DNA of 9,687 bases, taken from NCBI GenBank assembly GCA_902797105.1, contig CADBRL010000039.1, positions 1 through 9,687 on the forward strand, given 5' to 3'. The stretch comes from an uncultured Erysipelotrichaceae bacterium (GTDB lineage: Bacteria; Bacillota_I; Bacilli_A; RF39; UBA660). Shown here piece by piece: positions 1 through 6,185 of this stretch (the first letter of the stretch is position 1; each line of letters begins with the position of its first letter). Under the pieces are notes generated by a model, which did no database searches, was not told the DNA's origin, and was given only the letters and a program-made list of their open reading frames with translations. The position numbers and the translations under genes were made by a program.

Positions 1-171
1 GAAGATGGTGTAGAACGTGGAGTAAAAAAAGGTTATAAGCTTGGAGCAGAACAAAAAGCTATTGATGTCGCCAAAGCAATGCTTCAAGAAAATTGCAATG
101 TAGATTTAATTTGTAGAGTTACAAAATTATCACTTAATGACATTGAAAGATTAAAAGAAGAATTGAAATAA
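1..171 (+). CDS. C-terminal end of an Rpn-type PD-(D/E)XK nuclease/putative transposase-like protein (partial at window edge)
   Basis: Frame 1 is open from the window edge to TAA at 169-171 and gives 56 residues of a C-terminus. The visible part starts EDGVERGVKKGYKLGAE, a Gly/charged linker, followed by AKAMLQENCNVDLICRVTKL and a closing helix ending LKEELK. A linker of repeated E-G-x-E/K-K-G type followed by 'AKxML..N.d.dLI.kvTkLs..eIe.Lk' is typical of the tail of the Rpn (recombination-promoting nuclease; PDDEXK_2, 'putative transposase') family. The catalytic N-terminal domain would lie upstream and cannot be seen, so activity cannot be judged. A second, broken copy of the same tail follows at 199-487. 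The family call rests on the tail pattern alone; a different protein with a similar C-terminal helical module is possible. Confidence 0.6.
   Translation, partial: EDGVERGVKKGYKLGAEQKAIDVAKAMLQENCNVDLICRVTKLSLNDIERLKEELK
61..137 (+). repeat. Direct repeat, copy 1 (77 bp, end of Rpn-like gene)
   Basis: These 77 bases match 377-453 at 70 of 77 positions (91%) without gaps, including a 25-nt identical run. Several of the seven differences are third-codon changes, so the repeat evolved as coding sequence for some time after duplication. It encodes the conserved helical tail of the nuclease-like protein. Confidence 0.9.
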
Positions 172-182
172 TTCTTTTTTTT
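154..182 (+). terminator. AT-rich intrinsic terminator overlapping the end of the Rpn-like gene
   Basis: The arm AAAGAAGAATT (154-164) pairs with AATTCTTTTTT (170-180) around a 5-nt loop, with one G-T wobble and one G-C pair. It runs into a T tract at 175-182. The stem contains the last codons and the stop codon. The low G-C content of the stem makes it a weak but plausible terminator. Confidence 0.5.
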
Positions 183-198
183 AGCTACAAGAGAGTGC

Positions 199-487
199 TT
201 AATTTGGTATGAAATTTATAGTATACTTTAAATAGTGATGATTTTATGGCAAAAATAATTCGTGAAGTAAAAAATAGTTCATATGATTTTGATAATCTAC
301 TTAGTATAATAGAGATGTTATATTTGATAGTAATGAAAAACAAGAAACATTTGAAGATGGAGTAGAACAAAATAAAATTGATGTCGCTAAAGTGATGTTT
401 CAAGAAAATTGCAATGTAGATTTGATTTGTAGAGTTACTAAACTATCACTTAAACAAGTTCAAAAACTTAAAGAAGAATTTAAATGA
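199..487 (+). pseudogene. Degraded second copy of the Rpn-type nuclease C-terminal region
   Basis: Three short pieces in different frames read like consecutive parts of an Rpn-type C-terminal half. Around 199-219 there is LIWYEI. From 222 another frame gives YTLNSDDFMAKIIREVKN and continues to about DNLL near 302. From 305 a third frame gives YNRDVIFDSNEKQETFEDGV and then the conserved tail to TGA at 485-487. No single frame joins them; in-frame stops at 219-221, 229-231 and 302-304 force at least two frameshifts, one close to 303-305. The last 130 bases are near-identical to the intact gene end at 1-171, except that 12 codons of the Gly-rich linker are missing. No start codon with a ribosome binding site precedes any piece. 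I infer a decayed tandem duplicate. The first fragment (199-219) is the weakest part of the call. Confidence 0.7.
377..453 (+). repeat. Direct repeat, copy 2 (77 bp, inside the Rpn-like pseudogene)
   Basis: This is the partner of the repeat at 61-137, in the same orientation, 316 bases downstream. Similarity continues with lower identity on both sides: EDGVE upstream (from 353) and the LKEE helix downstream (to 487). Confidence 0.9.
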
Positions 488-515
488 ACCCATAATTATG
501 CACTTTATTAAAAAG

Positions 516-544
516 ATTGTAGTACTTTTCAAAAAGACTACGAT
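516..544. other. Long near-perfect hairpin in the gap before the pilin-like gene
   Basis: ATTGTAGT (516-523) pairs with ACTACGAT (537-544, one G-T wobble). After a single bulged A at 524, CTTTT (525-529) pairs with AAAAG (532-536), leaving a 2-nt loop. On the + strand no T tract follows. On the - strand the hairpin is followed by CTTTTT, so it could end transcription entering from the right, although no - strand gene is visible there. It may instead be a relic of the repetitive region upstream. The structure is clear; the function is unknown. Confidence 0.45.
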
Positions 545-604
545 AGATGAGACAGATAATATTATTAATAACAAAAATGGTATTTCAAAATAGAATATTT
601 TTTC

Positions 605-633
605 TTGTAGTTTTTGCAAAAATGTGCTAAAAT
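605..633 (+). promoter_or_regulatory. Sigma-A-type promoter with extended -10 for the pilin-like gene
   Basis: The -35 is TTGTAG (605-610), the spacer is 17 bp, and the -10 is TAAAAT (628-633), preceded by TG at 625-626 in the extended -10 position. Transcription would start near 640, leaving a leader of roughly 24 nt that contains the binding site AAAGAGGG (648-655), 8 nt before the ATG at 664. Confidence 0.65.
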
Positions 634-663
634 AAGCTTAAATTTTCAAAGAGGGATTTTATA

Positions 664-1098
664 ATGAAAAAATTAATTAAATATTTAAGTTTATTTATAG
701 TATTATTTATGCCAAGTATTGCTTTTGCTAATGAGTTAGAAATTACCCCAGTCGACATCTGTAGTAGTAATAGTGGAACACTTAAAGCTTTTCAAGTAGT
801 TGGATATATTCTTTACATTATCAAAATATTAGTTCCGGTTATCATAATAGTTTTAGGTTCTATTGAATTTGGAAAAGCAGCAATTTCAAAAGATGAAAAA
901 TCAACTGTGGTAGCTGCAAACAATTTAATTAATAAATTTATCATCGGGGTTTTAATATTTATGATACCAACACTTTTACAAGCACTACTTTATTTAGTAA
1001 AAGATGCTGAGGAAGCTAAAAAAGGTTATGAAACATGTACAGCATGTTTACTTTCTCCATTTAGTGATGAATGTGTTGCTAAAGATTTGACAGATTAA
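664..1098 (+). CDS. Small secreted two-TM protein resembling VirB2/TrbC conjugation pilins
   Basis: This 144-residue protein has a Sec-type signal peptide: KK near the start, a hydrophobic core at about 8-20 and a likely cut after AFA (20-22). Two hydrophobic segments follow at about 44-67 (containing KILVPVIIIVLGSIEFGKA) and 91-111 (FIIGVLIFMIPTLLQALLYL). They are joined by a short charged loop, ISKDEKSTVVAANN. This layout, with a 'P-(I/V)-rich–LG–E-x-GKA' first helix and an 'IGxLIFxIPTLL' second helix, is typical of the pilin-like VirB2/TrbC proteins found in Gram-positive and Mollicute genomes. Four cysteines follow the cut site (33, 125, 128, 137), the last three in a short hydrophilic tail with a CxxC, so an exposed disulfide is possible. 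The start is fixed by the SD and promoter upstream. It is a single-gene transcript closed by its own terminator. No T4SS ATPase or mating-channel gene is in the window, so a conjugation role is inferred from shape only; it may be a domesticated envelope protein. Confidence 0.7.
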   Translation: MKKLIKYLSLFIVLFMPSIAFANELEITPVDICSSNSGTLKAFQVVGYILYIIKILVPVIIIVLGSIEFGKAAISKDEKSTVVAANNLINKFIIGVLIFMIPTLLQALLYLVKDAEEAKKGYETCTACLLSPFSDECVAKDLTD

Positions 1099-1128
1099 AA
1101 ATGGATTAAAATAGTCCATTTTTTCTTT
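1097..1128 (+). terminator. Intrinsic terminator of the pilin-like gene
   Basis: AAAAATGGA (1097-1105) pairs perfectly with TCCATTTTT (1115-1123). One wobble and one A-T pair extend it inwards to leave a 5-nt loop. It is followed by a T-rich run (TTTTTTCTTTT). The stem begins at the stop codon. It separates the pilin-like gene from the pcrA operon. Confidence 0.82.
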
Positions 1129-1145
1129 TATTCTAAGCTATAAAA

Positions 1146-1154
1146 TGTTATAAT
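1146..1154 (+). promoter_or_regulatory. Extended -10 promoter of the pcrA–ligA operon
   Basis: TGT followed by a perfect TATAAT (1149-1154) forms an extended -10 element. The expected -35 position about 17 bp upstream (1126-1131, TTTTAT) is poor, which extended -10 promoters tolerate. Transcription would start near 1161. The leader is about 19 nt and contains GGAGG at 1169-1173, 6 nt before the ATG at 1180. Confidence 0.65.
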
Positions 1155-1179
1155 ATTTATATACATATGGAGGCTTTGC

Positions 1180-3267
1180 ATGAATGCATTAGATGGATTA
1201 AATAAAGAACAAAAAGAAGCTGTTTTACATAAAGAAGGACCATGCTTAGTTTTAGCTGGTGCTGGTTCTGGAAAGACAAAAGTTTTAACAACTAGAATAG
1301 CAAATATGATAAATGATGGCATATATTCTGGAAATATTTTAGCTATAACATTCACAAATAAAGCTGCGAAAGAAATGCGTGATAGAATAAGCAACATGGT
1401 TAAAAATAACTATGCTTTTGTGGGTACATTTCATTCTTTTGGACTTCGAGTTATCAGAGAAAATACAGAAAAATTAGGTTTAACAACCAATTTTACTATA
1501 ATAGATAGCGATGATGTTTCAAGTATTATAAAAAAGATAATGAAAGAACTTGATATAAGTACGAAAGAATATAGCGTAAGTTACATAAGAAATAAAATAA
1601 GTTTTATTAAAAATGAAATGTTAAGTGATAGTGAAGTTGATAAATACTTAAATAGTCCTCCAGAAAAAGTAGCAGTTAAAGTATATCGTGAATATGAAAA
1701 AGTATTAAAAAGAAATAATGCTGTAGATTTTGATGATTTATTAAAAAGACCAGTTGAACTATTTATGCAAAATGATGATATATTAGATAAATATCAAGAA
1801 AAGTATAGATATATTTTAATAGACGAATATCAAGATACAAATGAAGTACAATATAAATTAGTTAAACTACTTGCAAGTAAATATCGTAATCTTTTTGTAG
1901 TAGGTGATGTAAACCAAAGTATATATGGATTTAGATGGTCAAATTATAAAAATATTCTTAATTTTGAAAAAGATTATCCAGATAGTAAAAGTATTACTTT
2001 AAATCAAAATTATCGAAGTACAAATACTATTTTAAATGCTGCCAATAGTGTTATAAAAAATAATGTTGAAAGAAAAGAAGTAAATTTATATAGTACTTTT
2101 GGTGATGGAGTTAAAATAAAGTATTTCAGAGGAAATGACGAAAAAGATGAGGTAAAACTTGTCATAGATGAAATAAAAAAACTTCTTGACGAAGGGTATG
2201 ATTATAATGATTTTGCTATACTTTATAGAACTAATGCTCAATCAAGAAATGTAGAAGATGCCATTTTAAAAGTAAATTGGCCATATAGAGTAGTGGGAAG
2301 TTATTATTTCTATAAAAGAAAAGAAATTAAAGATTTACTTTGTTATTTAAGACTTATTTCTAATCATCAAGACGATGTTTCTCTAGAAAGAGTTATAAAT
2401 GTACCTAAAAGAGGTATCGGGGATACATCAATTAATAATTTAAGAAGTTTAGCACGTGAAAATAATGAATGTATGTTTAAGTGTTTATCAAAACCAAAAG
2501 AAGTTGAATTTAAAAAATTAATTTTAGAACTTACTGAAGATGCCAAAGATTTGGACTTAACAGAATTAATTGATGTTGTGCTAGAAAAATCTGGCATGAA
2601 GGAAGAACTTGAAAAAGAACATACTTTGGAAGCTGATATAAGGCTTGAAAACTTAATGGAATTTAAGAGTATTACAGAAAATTATCAAAAAGAAACTGGT
2701 ACAGTAAATCTTGAAGATTTTCTTGAAGATATAAGCATCGTGGCTGATCAATCAGAACATGAGACTCTTGATAATGCTGTTACATTAATGACAATGCATG
2801 CTGCTAAAGGACTTGAATTTAAAGTAGTATTTTTAATTGGTATGGAAGAAGGCATAATGCCACATTCAATGAGTTTAAATGAAGCAGGTGAACTTGAAGA
2901 AGAAAGAAGACTATGTTATGTTGGTATAACTAGAGCAAAAGAAAGACTTTATATTACTAATGCTAAAAGAAGAATGCTATTTGGTAATACCAATATGAAC
3001 CCACCATCAAGATTTATCGCGGAAATAGATAATAATTTAATAGAAAAAGAAGAAAGTAAAACAGAAAATAAAGCATTTAATAAAACAAACTTTTATGAAG
3101 GAGATAGAATTGATTACAAACATGGAGAAATTGTTATGCATGCATCATTTGGCAAAGGTGTTGTTATAGATAATGATGAAAGATTTGTAACAGTTGCTTT
3201 TGACAAAAGATTTGGCATAAAGAAGTTTTTAAATAATTATCAAGGTTTAAGGAGGAATGTAAAATGA
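1180..3267 (+). CDS. pcrA: ATP-dependent 3'-5' DNA helicase PcrA (UvrD/Rep superfamily 1)
   Basis: The 695-residue protein carries all SF1A helicase motifs in order. These are the Q-motif region (LNKEQKEAV, 7-15), Walker A AGAGSGKT (26-33, Lys32), motif Ia ITFTNKAAKEM, motif II DEYQDTN (Asp215-Glu216), motif III GDVNQSIY (242-249), motif IV NQNYRST (275-281), motif V MTMHAAKGLEF (537-547) and motif VI YVGITRA, with the arginine finger at Arg585. The C-terminus (HGEIVMHASFGKGVVI ... GIKKFL) matches the Tudor-like PcrA tail that binds RNA polymerase, so the protein is complete though slightly shorter than typical PcrA. In the family it translocates on ssDNA, strips RecA and acts in repair, transcription-coupled repair and rolling-circle plasmid replication. 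Motif III differs from the usual DQSIY-x-x-RGA: here it is NQSIYGFRWS, with the aromatic and Arg kept. The start has GGAGG 6 nt upstream. Its TGA overlaps the next ATG by 4 nt (ATGA), so the next gene is probably translationally coupled. Confidence 0.95.
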   Translation: MNALDGLNKEQKEAVLHKEGPCLVLAGAGSGKTKVLTTRIANMINDGIYSGNILAITFTNKAAKEMRDRISNMVKNNYAFVGTFHSFGLRVIRENTEKLGLTTNFTIIDSDDVSSIIKKIMKELDISTKEYSVSYIRNKISFIKNEMLSDSEVDKYLNSPPEKVAVKVYREYEKVLKRNNAVDFDDLLKRPVELFMQNDDILDKYQEKYRYILIDEYQDTNEVQYKLVKLLASKYRNLFVVGDVNQSIYGFRWSNYKNILNFEKDYPDSKSITLNQNYRSTNTILNAANSVIKNNVERKEVNLYSTFGDGVKIKYFRGNDEKDEVKLVIDEIKKLLDEGYDYNDFAILYRTNAQSRNVEDAILKVNWPYRVVGSYYFYKRKEIKDLLCYLRLISNHQDDVSLERVINVPKRGIGDTSINNLRSLARENNECMFKCLSKPKEVEFKKLILELTEDAKDLDLTELIDVVLEKSGMKEELEKEHTLEADIRLENLMEFKSITENYQKETGTVNLEDFLEDISIVADQSEHETLDNAVTLMTMHAAKGLEFKVVFLIGMEEGIMPHSMSLNEAGELEEERRLCYVGITRAKERLYITNAKRRMLFGNTNMNPPSRFIAEIDNNLIEKEESKTENKAFNKTNFYEGDRIDYKHGEIVMHASFGKGVVIDNDERFVTVAFDKRFGIKKFLNNYQGLRRNVK

Positions 3268-4151
3268 AAAAAACACTAGTAATTATGGCTGCTGGAATGG
3301 GAAGTAGATTTGGAGGTTTAAAACAAATAGAACCTGTTGGACCAAGCGGAGAAATCATCGCAGATTATTCAGTATATGATGCAAAAAGAGCAGGATTTTC
3401 TAAAGTAATATTTATAATTAGAAAAGAAAATGAAGAATATTTTAAAACTCATATTATTAATAAATATAATGGTATTGATATAAAGCTTGCTTTTCAAGAA
3501 CTTGAGTATGTACCATCTGATGCAAATATTCCGAGTGAAAGAACTAAAATGTTAGGTACAGGTCATGCCCTTTATTGTGCCAAAGATTTAATTGATGGGG
3601 ATTTTGTTATTATCAATTCTGACGATTTTTATGGAAAAGATTCATTTAAAATTGCAGGAGATTTCCTAGATGAAAATGAAACAGAATATGTAAGTGTAAA
3701 TTATCCTTATGGAGTAACAGCAAGCAAATATGGTAAAGTTAAACGTGGGGTAGTAAATGAAGAAAATGAAACCATAAAATCAATTATTGAAAGTGAAATT
3801 GGTGAAGAAAATGGTAAAATAATGGCAAAATCACTTCAAACTGGAGAAGTATTTGAAATAACAAATGACACACCAGTTGCGGTTAATTTCTTCGGTTTAA
3901 GAAAAAATTTTTTAAACATACTAGAAAAAGAATTTGATTTATTCATTCATGGTGAAGTAACTTTAACAAATGAATTTTTACTTCCAGAAATTCTAAAAAA
4001 ATGTTTAGATGAAAACTTAATAGTATTAAAATCTAAAGTATCACCAAGTAAATGGATTGGTATGACATATAAAGAAGATTTAGAAACAGTTAAAAATCAC
4101 ATAAACAGCTTAATTGAAAGGGGCGACTATCCAAGTGAACTTTGGAAGTAA
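3264..4151 (+). CDS. NTP_transferase-family sugar-phosphate nucleotidyltransferase
   Basis: The 295-residue GT-A-like nucleotidyltransferase opens with the signature LVIMAAGMGSRFGGLKQ (5-21). This is the family's Gly-rich nucleotide-binding loop with the catalytic Arg15 and Lys20. It continues with GTGHALYCAKDLI (residues ~98-110), then the metal-binding INSDDFYG, where Asp120 and Asp121 sit at the sugar-nucleotide/Mg position. It ends with WIGMTYKEDL and GDYPSELW, a C-terminal pattern common in clostridial proteins annotated only as 'nucleotidyltransferase'. The expected reaction is NTP + sugar-1-phosphate to NDP-sugar + PPi in the cytoplasm. The sugar and base cannot be read from the sequence, and glucose-1-phosphate uridylyl- or thymidylyltransferase is not assured. 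The start is set by GGAGG at 3251-3255 inside the end of pcrA. It overlaps ligA by 17 nt, so it is cotranscribed with two DNA-maintenance genes, without any glycan gene nearby. Confidence 0.85.
   Translation: MKKTLVIMAAGMGSRFGGLKQIEPVGPSGEIIADYSVYDAKRAGFSKVIFIIRKENEEYFKTHIINKYNGIDIKLAFQELEYVPSDANIPSERTKMLGTGHALYCAKDLIDGDFVIINSDDFYGKDSFKIAGDFLDENETEYVSVNYPYGVTASKYGKVKRGVVNEENETIKSIIESEIGEENGKIMAKSLQTGEVFEITNDTPVAVNFFGLRKNFLNILEKEFDLFIHGEVTLTNEFLLPEILKKCLDENLIVLKSKVSPSKWIGMTYKEDLETVKNHINSLIERGDYPSELWK
4117..4123 (+). promoter_or_regulatory. Ribosome binding site that sets the ligA start
   Basis: AAAGGGG lies about 11 nt before GTG at 4135, inside the end of the preceding gene. The alternative upstream TTG at 4114 would begin before this site and has no purine-rich SD ahead of it, so the GTG is the better start. 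Confidence 0.6.
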
Positions 4152-6147
4152 TACTGAAGAAGCAAGAAAAAGAGTTGAAGAATTAACAAAAATATTAAAT
4201 GAAGCCAATTACAATTATTATGTAAAAGATAATCCAACAATTACTGACCAAGAATATGATAAATATATCAGAGAACTTGAAGATATAGAAACTTTGTACC
4301 CAGAGCTTGCTAGTGCTAATAGCCCAACTAAAAGAGTTGGTGGCGAAGTAATTGATAAGTTTCTAAAAGTAGTAAGAGATAAACCAATGCTTAGTATTGC
4401 GGATGTTTTTAATGAAGAAGAAGTATCTGATTTTCTAAAAAGAGTTGAAAGCGAAGTAAGTCCTGAATATGTTTGTGAATATAAAATAGATGGTTTAGGT
4501 GTTTCTCTTATATATGAAAAAGGAAAACTTGTTCGTGGAGTTACTCGTGGTGATGGCTTAGTGGGTGAAGACATAACTCATAATGTTAGAACAATTAAAG
4601 CTATACCACTAGAACTTACTAAGCCAGTTGATATTGAAGTTCGTGGTGAAATCTTCATGCATAAAACAACTTTGGAAAAAATAAACAAAAAACGTGAGCT
4701 TGAAGGAAAAACTAAACTTCAAAATGTCAGAAATGCCGCAGCAGGAAGTGTTCGTCAGCTAGATAGTAAGGTTACAGCAGAAAGAGAACTTGATAATTTT
4801 ATATATTATTTACCTAATCCTGATGCTTTTGGTATAAAATCTCATCTTGAAGCCTTACAATTTATGGAAAGCCTAGGTTTTAAAGTAAATCCTGCCAATA
4901 AACTTGTAAAAAATGATGAAGAAGTATTAAAATACATCGAAGAAGCAACAAAGAAAAGAAAAAGTTTATCTTATGAGATAGATGGTATTGTTATAAAAGT
5001 AAATAGAGTAGACCTTCAAGAAAAATTAGGCTATACTGCTAAATATCCAAAGTGGGCAATAGCTTACAAATTTCCAGCTGAAGAGGTTTTAACCAAACTT
5101 ACAGATATAATATTTACTGTTGGAAGAACTGGTAGAATTACACCAAATGCTGTTTTGGAACCAGTTATTGTCATGGGCTCAACAATCAGAAGAGCAACAC
5201 TTCATAACGAAGATTATGTAAATATGAAAGGTTTAAAAATCGGAGATATTGTATCAATTAGAAAAGCTGGAGATGTAATACCTGAAGTTGTTGAACCAAA
5301 ACTTGAAAGAAGAAATGGCACAGAAAAAGAATTTAAAATGATAACTGAGTGCCCAATGTGTCATGAAAAAATCGAAAAAAGAGAAGGCCAAGTAGATTAT
5401 TATTGTGTAAATCCTAATTGCCCAAGAAGAAATATTGAAAGTATCATTCATTTTGTTTCCAGAGATGCCATGAATATTGAAGGCCTTGGTGATGAAATTG
5501 TGGAAGAACTATACAACTTAGGTTTTGTCAAAAATATAACTGATTTATATAATTTAAGTGATAAAAAAAGAGAAATAATGCAGTTTGATGGTTATGGTGA
5601 AAAAAGTGTTAATAAGATGCTTGAAAATATTGAAAAGAGTAAAAATGTAAGCTTAGAAAGATTATTATTTGGATTAGGTATTAAAGAAATAGGTAGTAAG
5701 ACAGCAAAATTACTTGCAAGTACTTATGAAAATATGGATAATTTAATAAATGCCACAGTTGAAGATTTAGAAAGTATCCGTGATATTGGTCATATAACAG
5801 CCTTAAGTGTTTATGAATACTTACAAAATAATAAAGAATTAATTGAAAAACTAAAAGAAATAGGCATAAACATGACTTATTTAGGAAAAACACTTGGATT
5901 AAATGATTTAATTACTGGCAAAAGATTTGTTATAACTGGTACAATCGAAGGTTATGGCAGAAAAGAAATAAAAGAAATAATTGAAAGCTATAAAGGTGTA
6001 GTAAGTGAATCTGTTAGCAAAAATACTGATGTTGTAATTGTAGGTAGTGCTCCAGGTAGCAAATATAGTGATGCCTTAAAGCTTAATATCATGATTTGGG
6101 ATAATGATAAAACCCTAAGTGTTTTAAATAATTTGCCAAAAGCATAA
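4135..6147 (+). CDS. ligA: NAD+-dependent DNA ligase LigA
   Basis: LigA seals nicks in the chromosome using NAD+. From GTG at 4135 the protein has 670 residues, matching E. coli (671). The domains are complete. Domain Ia has the NAD-binding pattern NYNYYVKDNPTITDQEYD (25-42). The adenylation domain has KIDG with nucleophile Lys117, then RGDGLVGEDIT. The OB fold contains TPNAVLEPV and ATLHNEDYV. A Cys4 zinc finger follows (Cys406, 409, 424, 429). Helix-hairpin-helix repeats contain NIEGLG, FDGYGEKSV and LGIKEIGSKTA. A BRCT domain runs from about 593 (ITGKRFVITGT) to the end. The family N-terminus normally begins a few residues before the 'eARKRVEEL' helix, which also favours the GTG start over TTG 4114 (7 residues longer). 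The gene overlaps the previous one by 17 nt and shares the pcrA promoter; pcrA–ligA is the usual order in Bacilli. No terminator follows, so read-through into the next operon is possible. Confidence 0.95.
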   Translation: MNFGSNTEEARKRVEELTKILNEANYNYYVKDNPTITDQEYDKYIRELEDIETLYPELASANSPTKRVGGEVIDKFLKVVRDKPMLSIADVFNEEEVSDFLKRVESEVSPEYVCEYKIDGLGVSLIYEKGKLVRGVTRGDGLVGEDITHNVRTIKAIPLELTKPVDIEVRGEIFMHKTTLEKINKKRELEGKTKLQNVRNAAAGSVRQLDSKVTAERELDNFIYYLPNPDAFGIKSHLEALQFMESLGFKVNPANKLVKNDEEVLKYIEEATKKRKSLSYEIDGIVIKVNRVDLQEKLGYTAKYPKWAIAYKFPAEEVLTKLTDIIFTVGRTGRITPNAVLEPVIVMGSTIRRATLHNEDYVNMKGLKIGDIVSIRKAGDVIPEVVEPKLERRNGTEKEFKMITECPMCHEKIEKREGQVDYYCVNPNCPRRNIESIIHFVSRDAMNIEGLGDEIVEELYNLGFVKNITDLYNLSDKKREIMQFDGYGEKSVNKMLENIEKSKNVSLERLLFGLGIKEIGSKTAKLLASTYENMDNLINATVEDLESIRDIGHITALSVYEYLQNNKELIEKLKEIGINMTYLGKTLGLNDLITGKRFVITGTIEGYGRKEIKEIIESYKGVVSESVSKNTDVVIVGSAPGSKYSDALKLNIMIWDNDKTLSVLNNLPKA

Positions 6148-6161
6148 ATACATAGTATAAT
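6133..6161 (+). promoter_or_regulatory. Near-consensus sigma-A promoter for the envelope operon, -35 inside ligA
   Basis: TTGCCA (6133-6138; 5 of 6 to TTGACA), an exact 17-bp spacer, and a perfect TATAAT (6156-6161). The -35 is within the last codons of ligA. The predicted start near 6168 leaves a leader of about 18 nt holding AGAGGTG (6175-6181), 4 nt before ATG 6186. It is the best promoter match in the window and would allow the three downstream genes to be expressed apart from ligA. Confidence 0.75.
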
Positions 6162-6185
6162 TAATATTACTTGAAGAGGTGAAAA

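Noticed and set aside
305..310. Perfect TATAAT as a possible promoter
   Set aside because: No -35-like hexamer lies 16-18 bp upstream, there is no extended -10 TG, and the site falls inside the degraded coding sequence with no gene start following.
246..365. A 39-codon + strand frame starting MAKIIREVKN
   Set aside because: It has no SD, and after about 20 codons the family-like reading leaves this frame for another (from 305). It is a piece of the frameshifted pseudogene rather than a gene.
185..403. Open frame of 72 codons on the - strand across the nuclease pseudogene
   Set aside because: It lies antisense to the recognisable Rpn-like remnant, has no family-like features, and its composition is the hydrophobic/Phe-rich read expected from the reverse of AT-rich coding sequence.
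1..487. CRISPR-like or insertion-sequence repeat
   Set aside because: There are only two repeat copies, they are coding, and there are no terminal inverted repeats or target-site duplications; the pattern is a gene-tail duplication.
579..604. Terminator before the pilin promoter, suggested by the T run at 597-603
   Set aside because: The bases ahead of the T run form only about six A-T pairs with mismatches, so there is no convincing stem.
1128..1397. Open frame of 89 codons on the - strand over the start of pcrA
   Set aside because: It is a mirror of the conserved helicase motif I region of pcrA, with no promoter or SD of its own.
3265..3267. Possible use of UGA as tryptophan (Mycoplasma-type code)
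   Set aside because: The pcrA frame ends properly at this TGA just after its conserved C-terminal domain and next to a well-placed new start; tryptophans in pcrA and ligA are TGG.
4218..4574. Open frame of 118 codons on the - strand inside ligA
   Set aside because: It is antisense to the strongly conserved LigA adenylation domain; the Ser/Thr-rich product is typical of reverse reading and matches no family I know.
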